This document shows, piece by piece, positions 58,445 through 64,000 of a DNA stretch of 64,000 nucleotides. Source of the stretch: Begonia masoniana (Eukaryota > Streptophyta > Magnoliopsida > Cucurbitales > Begoniaceae); NCBI GenBank assembly GCA_022432975.1, contig CM039510.1, positions 11,482,301 to 11,546,300 of the forward strand. Reading direction: 5' to 3'. The translations under genes and the position numbers were made by a program. Each line of letters opens with the position of its first letter. The first letter of the stretch is position 1. The notes below the pieces were generated by a model. The model was not told the DNA's origin. It worked only from the letters and a program-made list of their open reading frames with translations, and made no database searches.

Positions 58445-59203
58445 ATGTCTAGACGACCAAGAATACCAAGGGTACCAAGACAGATACCAAATCCGAGACG
58501 TGAGGAAGATCCTAGCGTAATTAGGCAGCTGACCGATTTAGTGCGTCAGCAGTCCGACCAGTTAGGAGTACTGTTGAATCGAGAGGTACAAGGGAGTGCC
58601 AACTCGAGTTCCAGCAGTGAGCATTCAGGAGACCGATTCCGGAGGCTACAGCCACCCACATTTGATGGAAAGTCGTCTAATCCGATTATTACTGAGGAAT
58701 GGCTTAAGAAAATCGAGAGCATGTTCAGATGTGCCAACATCGGGGCAGGAGACGAAGTCACTCTGGCAACCTTCCATTTGGCTGGGGACGCTCAACTTTG
58801 GTGGGAAATCATAGAGACCACCACTAATATTCTGGCTATGTCCTGGTCTCAGTTCAAGGAGGTTTTCTATGAGAAATATTTTAACAGCATAGTCCAGGCC
58901 GCAAAGAAGGTAAAGTTTCTGAACTTGAAGCAGACAATGTCTATGGCAGAGTACAATAGGCAATTCGAGTCCCTGTCCAAGTTTGCGGGACATTTTGTTC
59001 ACAGGAATGAGGATAAGGTGTTTCAGTTTGTGCATGGTCTGAAGCCGAAAATTTACAGAGGAGTCAAATTTTGTGGTATTAAAGGGCTTTCATTCAGTGA
59101 AGTTGTATCCACAGCATTGGAGGTGGAAGAAGCTGAAATGAAGTATTCTGGACCAAAGGAAGTCCCGCGAATTTCATCCAGCCCCAACAGCAGAGAGGAA
59201 TGA
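58445..59203 (+). pseudogene. Element K2 gag
   Basis: The likely start is MSRRPRIPRVPRQIP at 58445 (an upstream in-frame ATG at 58409 also exists). It contains the gag capsid core with AQLWWEIIET near 58790 and FYEKYFNSIV near 58866, ending in a proline- and serine-rich tail. The frame stops at 59201-59203, but coding continues in another frame. A shift near 59150 is therefore likely; the four-base overlap at 59200-59203 is not a designed junction. Confidence 0.88.
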
Positions 59204-59955
59204 AGAGGCCCAGTAAAGGCCAGAGTAACCAAGGAACAAGAAGGAAAGTACCGGATACCAGGAAGTTTCTCCAGTGCCCGAAATATTTTAAGAGTCAACT
59301 GGGCAAGTGTAGGTTTGGGACGGAAAAGTGTTTCAACTGTGAAGGGGTTGGACACACGTACAGAGATTGCCCGAAGCCTAGAATCACTCGATGCTTCAAC
59401 TGTAACAAAGTCGGCCATATCAACAGGGACTGCCCAACCTTAAAGAATGGCCCTACTATGTTGAAACCGAGGATATTCTCCATGATGGAGTCGGGTGATG
59501 AAGACCAGCCCACTGTGGTGTCAGGTACCATATTGATCAACTATGTGCCTGCTTTTACTTTAATAGATTCTGGTGCGACACATTCCTTTATAGCATCTGC
59601 GTTTGCTGTTAACTTAGATGTACAGTTTACCCTTTCTATGCATGTGTTTAATGTTGCATTACCCTCTGGTGAATGCATGCACTCTAACCAAATGATGCTT
59701 GACAGTGATGTGTTAGTAGGGGACGTGAGTCTACATCCTGATCTTATTATTATTGATATAATGGGATTTAATGTAATCCTAGGAATGGATTGGTTGTTTA
59801 AGCATTATGCCACAATAGAATGTAGGACTAGAATAGTTAGCTTCCACCCCCCTGGTGGTTTGAAGCATACCTTTCAAGCCTCGAAGAAGAGTAAGGAAAT
59901 GTCTGTTATAACCTCTGTCAACGCTAGACCTTCTCCATGTGGGGAGTATTTGTGA
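59155..59955 (+). pseudogene. Element K2 zinc knuckles and aspartic protease
   Basis: Numbered from the ATG at 59200, it has two CCHC knuckles, CFNCEGVGHTYRDCP (residues 44-58) and CFNCNKVGHINRDCP (65-79), then a retropepsin with IDSGATHSF (D123) and LGMDWL near residue 190. Two true knuckles distinguish it from element B, where the first cluster lacks the CCHC pattern. It ends at TGA 59953-59955, which lies in frame with the RT that follows. Confidence 0.9.
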
Positions 59956-60942
59956 TTTTTGGCCAGTGTTTTAGACACACAACTAGTAGGAAAAGCAAGT
60001 CCTCAGAATGTCTTAGTTGTCCAAGATTTTCCAGAAGTATTTCTAGATGACCTTTCTGGCTTGCCACCAGATAGAAAAATTGAGTTTGTTGTAGATGTTT
60101 ACCTAGGCGCCGAGCCTGTATCTAAGAATCCCTATAGATTAGCACTCACGGAGCTTAAGGAATTAAAGATACAGTTAGAGGAACTATTGGAGAAAGGGTT
60201 CATATGCCCAAGCTTTTCACCATGGGGTGCACCAGTTCTTTTTCTCAAAAAGAAGGATGGAACAATGCGTATGTGCGTTGATTATCGGGAATTGAATAAG
60301 TTAACCATCAAGAACAAGTATCTATTGCCAAGGATTGATGATTTATTCAACCAGCTTAACGGTGCGCGAGTTTTCTCTAAGATTGACCTTAGGTCCGGTT
60401 ATTACCAATTGAAAGTCAAATCTGAAGATATCCCTAAGACAGCCTTTCGCACTAGGTACGGATATTATGAGTTTTTGGTTATGTCCTTTGGATTGACAAA
60501 TGCACCAGCAGCCTTCATGGATCTTATGAATAGAGTGTTTCATGAATATTTGGACAAGTTTGTCATAGTGTTTATAGATGAAATTCTAATCTATTCACGT
60601 ACTAGGGAGGAGCTTACAAGACATTTGAACCTGGTATTGGGAGTACTAAGGCAACATCAACTTTATGCTAAGTTTTCCAAGTGTGAGTTTTGGTTGGACA
60701 GAGTTCACTTTCTTGGTCATGTGATCTTGGGTGATGGGATATCTGTTGATCCAACCAAGGTTCAAGCAGTTAAGGAGTGGCCCCAACCGAAGAATGCCAC
60801 TGATATTCGGAGTTTTCTTGGATTAGTAGGACATTACAGGAAATTTATTGAAGGGTTCTCAAAGGTTGCAACACCCCTCACTCGGTTAACAAGGAAAAAC
60901 ATTAAGTATGTGTGGACTGAGGAATGTGAATCCAGTTTCTAG
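59956..60942 (+). pseudogene. Element K2 reverse transcriptase, altered active site
   Basis: An open frame of 327 residues from 59959, in frame with the protease through one TGA. It has [46 protein letters not shown] and an active site reading FIDE at 60571-60582 (residues 205-208) where FIDD is expected. Loss of the second catalytic Asp would abolish polymerisation. The frame ends at TAG 60940-60942, again in frame with RNase H. Confidence 0.92.
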
Positions 60943-61521
60943 ATTTTTAAACAAAAGTTGACCAATGCTCCAATATTAACACTCCCTGTTGAAAATGGAA
61001 AGTTCAGTATTTATTGCGACGCTTCCAAAGTTGGACTCGGTTGTGTGTTGATGCAAGATGGAAAAGTAATAGCATATGCTTCTAGACAGTTGAAAACACA
61101 CGAGAAGAATTACCCTACACACGACTTAGAATTAGCCTCGGTGGTTTTTGCACTTAAGATTTGGAGGCATTACTTGTATGGACAATCTTGTGAGATATTT
61201 TCAGACCATAAAAGTCTGAAGTATATTTTCACACAAAAAGTGCTAAACATGAGACAACGTCGGTGGTTGGAGTTTGTCAAAGATTGCAATTTTGAGATCA
61301 AATACCACCCCGGCAAGGCAAATGTAGTAGTTGATGCTTTGAGTAGAGTGTCAACTTCAGCCTCAGCCTTGGTTCTTGACATGTCGTTAACCTTAGAGGT
61401 AGAATTCCAAATATTTAACTTGGAAGCTGTGTCCATTGTGTCAGCTATGCTTTTTGCCATAACCTTGAAGCCTACCATTTTGGAAAGAATTAAGGAAACT
61501 CAGATGATTGATGCTGATTGA
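60943..61521 (+). pseudogene. Element K2 RNase H, truncated before integrase
   Basis: Starts in frame after the TAG and shows [11 protein letters not shown] near 61011, [18 protein letters not shown] near 61126, [10 protein letters not shown] and the VDALSR ending near 61333. The linker [12 protein letters not shown] follows, and then coding joins LTR H3 near 61521. The same linker in J leads into integrase, so integrase was lost. Confidence 0.9.
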
Positions 61522-62711
61522 TGCTTTGGTTGGATAGTTAACATTAGTTCTTTTACAGGTTATGCATTTTTATTGTTTTGATGGTATATATGTAGAATGT
61601 AAATTATGTTTTTGTTGTCTTGATGGTATATATGTTGTATATAGATTTTGCTTTTTATTGTCTTGATGGTACATATGTTTAATGTTATGTTATGCACGTG
61701 TTCATGCATCATGGTTTTTAAAAGAGCATAGAAAATGAACTTCCGCATGATGTTTTCATGACAAGAGATGTGGCCTGAAAGGGGGCTATTGATCTATTAT
61801 GTAGGCACAAAGGGGTCTGTCACAATACGACATCGCCTGAACTAAATGAATATACGTAATCTGTTATCTGGTCACGCGAGGTGGGGCTCAGGCATGGCTG
61901 TTGTTTGTGTGAGCATGTACCCCCCTCCGCTAGATAGAAAGGGTTGTCCGACCGCGGGATGAATCCTTTCCTTTTAGCGGCCTGATATCTCGGTGACAAT
62001 ATATCTGCGACGTAATGATAAGAAAATGTTGCATGATTTTTGAAACTCATACGCACAGCATGCATTGCATTTACGAAACTTACTGAGCCTTTAGCTCATA
62101 GTGTGTCTGTATGGTATAGGTGATCAGGATATAGGTGAGGATGAGGTCCCTCCACCCGAGGAGTGATGCAGTTGACGGAGGATGGCTCGTGGTGGTGTGC
62201 TGGCGCAGTCGAGGTGTTTCATGACCCGTGGGGACGTATATAGGTATTTTGGGTTGTTTTGAATAGAAAATGTTAGGTAAAATATTGTATAGATAGAACA
62301 TTATAAGATGTTTGGATCGGGAGTAGTTAATAGGTTTATGTTTCGAAGTTTTGAAATGTTTTGGAAACTAATTTTATAACCGCTTGGTGATTTTCAAACA
62401 GGAGGAAACGTTTATTTTTTTAAACGGATCCACACGGTTCGTTTTTGTGAAAACGTATTTTGTTTGAATCTTGACTTGAGTTGGTTTGAGCGAGATAATG
62501 GTTGATGTACGCGTACTGAAAGATTAGATGTTGAAATGTATGTTGTGGTGTAAGTAGAATTTATGTTTATATTTGTAGAAATATGATGAAAGAAGAAAGA
62601 AAGGAAAAATGAAAGAAGAAGGAAAGGGGAAAAGAAAGAAAGAGGAAAGGAGGGGGGGAGGCCGAGCACTCTGGAAGAATTCCAGAGTGCTTGGCGATAG
62701 ATCGCCGGCTT

Positions 62712-63464
62712 TGTGATGACCCGGATGTGTAAGTATAGTATGGTACGATGGCTGCACGAACGGAAGGTGCAAGGTGTAAAAAGGGGGTCTTCACAATCCT
62801 ACATCGCTTGGGGAAGTATGTGGAAAGGAAACATATGTAAAGAGGACCCTCCCAACATAGCAAGACGCGTTTTGGAGCACGATGACAACGGATCTCATAA
62901 GAACTCCGAAGTTAAAAGTGCTTCGGCGAGAGCAATTCTAGGTTGCGTGACCTTCCGGGAAGTTCTCGCCAAACAAAGCCGTGAGGGGAGGATATTGGGC
63001 TGCAGCCCATTCCCCAGAGCGGACAATATCCTGCTGGGAATAGGGGTCGTTACAAATGGTATCAGAGCCTGTACCCAACCAGAAATGTGGCCAACGAGGA
63101 CGTTGGGCCCCCGAGGGGGGTGATTGTGATGACCTGGATGTGTAAGTATGGTACGATGGCTGCACGAACCGGAAGGTGACAGGTCGTAAAAAGGGGGTCT
63201 TCACAATCCTACATCGCTTGGGGAAGTATGTGGAAATGAAACATATGTAAAGAGATCCTCCCAACATAGCAAGACGCGTTTTGGAGCACGATTGACAACG
63301 GATCTCATAAGAACTCCGAAGTTAAAAGTGCTTCGGCGAGAGCAATTCTAGGTTGGGTGACCTTCCGGGAAGTTCTCACCAAACAAAGCCGTGAGGGGAG
63401 GATATTGGGCTGCAGCCCAATCCCCAGAGCGGACAATATCTTGCTGGGAATAGGGGTCGTTACA
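62712..63464 (+). mobile_element. TRIM element M2 (753 bp)
   Basis: Direct repeats 62712-63054 and 63125-63464 flank a 70-bp interior with the exact primer site TGGTATCAGAGC (63057-63068) and a CGAGGGGGGTGAT polypurine tract (63112-63124). The target duplication is GGCTT (62707-62711 and 63465-63469). The interior matches M1 almost base for base. Confidence 0.96.
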
Positions 63465-63469
63465 GGCTT

Positions 63470-63615
63470 GGGGCGATCGATCGCCCCTCCTTGGTCGTGG
63501 TACGCCAGGCGATCGCTTGGAGTGGCGATCGATCGCCTATTTTGGGCAATCGATCGCCCCTCAGTATTTTCAACTGGCAATCGATCGCCTGTTTTGGGCG
63601 ATCGATCGCCCCTGA
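63470..63615. repeat. GGGCGATCGATCGCCC palindrome cluster in H3
   Basis: An 18-bp perfect palindrome at 63470-63487, a 16-bp one at 63596-63611, and decayed copies between, some with CAATCG in one arm. Confidence 0.92.
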
Positions 63616-63885
63616 TTTTTGGACGCTTTTGCCCCTATTTTGTCTTGTTTCGCTAGCCGATTGTTTTAAAGAATTTTATGTTTTAAATATAATTTCTTTT
63701 AATTGTTTTACTTAATTGTTTCAATTTGTTTTGAATGGTTTTCTAAACGACTTTAACGATTTTGTTTTCAATTTAAATTCTACTCAAAAGTCACGAGGTT
63801 TACAAGGATAGTAAAAGGGTATGATGATAAAAAAAGAAAAAAATAAATATGGTAAAAAATTAGGAATAGTGTAAGGGTTATTACA

Positions 63886-64000
63886 TTTGTCGTCTAGTGA
63901 CCGGAAGACGCAGCTTGTTCCATCGGTAGATGTGAGCTGAGAATGTTTGTCGTTTGTGAGCAGTAGAAGTGAATAGGAGATTTGTCGTTTGTGAGCGGTG
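63886..64000 (+). repeat. TTTGTCGT / GACCGG motif repeat running past the window end
   Basis: TTTGTCGTCTAGTGACCGGA, CATCGGTAGATGTGAG and two TTTGTCGTTTGTGAGC copies. It matches the repeat module of LTRs K1, K2 and D, so this is probably another LTR of that group that H3 inserted into or recombined with. Confidence 0.7.

Larger units (their letters stand above)
56178..61521 (+). mobile_element. Element K2: Ty3/gypsy with 5' LTR, gag, PR, RT, RNase H; 3' half lost
   Basis: 5' LTR 56178-58288, PBS 58292-58303, gag-pol 58445-61521. Coding ends just before the integrase and joins the middle of LTR H3. No 3' LTR. The left duplication would be ATGAG (56173-56177), with no partner left. Confidence 0.9.
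61522..63885 (+). mobile_element. H3: 3' part of an H LTR with nested TRIM M2
   Basis: Homologous to 53640-55467 of H2: GATGGTATATATG, AAGGGGGCTATTGATCTATT near 61778, GAGGTGGGGCTCAGGCATGG near 61878 and GGAATAGTGTAAGGGTTATTACA at the end. It lacks the first kilobase of the LTR. Its purine tract is at 62580-62660. Confidence 0.85.

Noticed and set aside
59200..59203. ATGA overlap between gag and the next frame as a coupled start
   Set aside because: Coding continuity upstream of the ATG in the second frame shows a frameshift of one polyprotein.
62412..62863. Overlapping minus-strand frames rich in Phe, Ser and Leu
   Set aside because: They are the complement of the purine-rich tract in LTR H3 plus part of TRIM M2; no domain.
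55063..63615. Cyanobacterial HIP1 (GCGATCGC)-like motifs as a sign of contamination
   Set aside because: They are in LTRs with clear plant retrotransposon structure and are palindromes specific to family H.
1..64000. Host genes, tRNAs or rRNAs
   Set aside because: I looked for conserved coding segments and tRNA-like cloverleaf regions outside the elements. The TGGTATCAGAGC hits are primer sites, and nothing else was supportable.

Overview
The window is plant nuclear repeat DNA, most likely a eudicot. It is built almost entirely of nested LTR retrotransposons, and I see no host gene, tRNA or rRNA. The evidence for a plant is chromodomain-bearing Ty3/gypsy polyproteins with tRNA-iMet primer sites (TGGTATCAGAGC), a SIRE-like Ty1/copia gag, miniature TRIM elements and a decayed caulimovirid-like endogenous pararetrovirus. 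I cannot name the species. Family letters (A to L, TRIM M) are mine.

Layout. 1-533: 3' part of a family A LTR. 534-2654: decayed gypsy gag-PR-RT-RNase H. 2655-22418: element A2, large LTRs around a roughly 306 bp non-coding interior, cutting the previous element. Nested in A2 are gypsy element B (5493-16202, minus strand, TSD GCGTG, nearly complete) and solo LTR C (16895-18937, TSD GAGTA). 22419-34113: 3' end of gypsy element H1, carrying solo LTR D (22448-24920, TSD CTTCC) and a large non-coding element I (26909-33712, TSD CAGTT). 34114-37933: 3' LTR and integrase of gypsy J, minus strand. 37934-47038: endogenous pararetrovirus relic, split by solo LTR E (38069-42497, TSD GTAGT) and TRIM M1 (43049-43904, TSD GTTTC). 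47039-52432: 5' LTR and gag of SIRE-like copia L, split by solo LTR K1 (48836-50917, TSD GCTCG). 52433-55467: 3' end of H2 with a TRIM solo LTR (54332-54708, TSD TGTAT). 55468-56177: an LTR fragment and an unidentified relic. 56178-61521: gypsy K2 (5' LTR, gag, PR, RT, RNase H, no integrase). 61522-63885: 3' part of an H LTR carrying TRIM M2 (62712-63464, TSD GGCTT). 63886-64000: start of another motif-rich LTR.

How the parts relate. Coding sequences are broken by stops, frameshifts and truncations; the B polyprotein and the J integrase are the best preserved. The LTRs are unusually long (2 to 4.4 kb) and filled with family-specific minisatellites. The most notable signal is a repeated LTR module built from CATCTACCGG/CATCTTCCGG half-sites, often centred on the palindrome TGACGTCA, a plant bZIP-type core. 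It occurs at least 21 times, only inside LTRs B, C, D, J and K1; related half-sites also occur in K2 and in the copia LTR. This suggests regulatory repeats shared across retrotransposon families, which is an inference from sequence.
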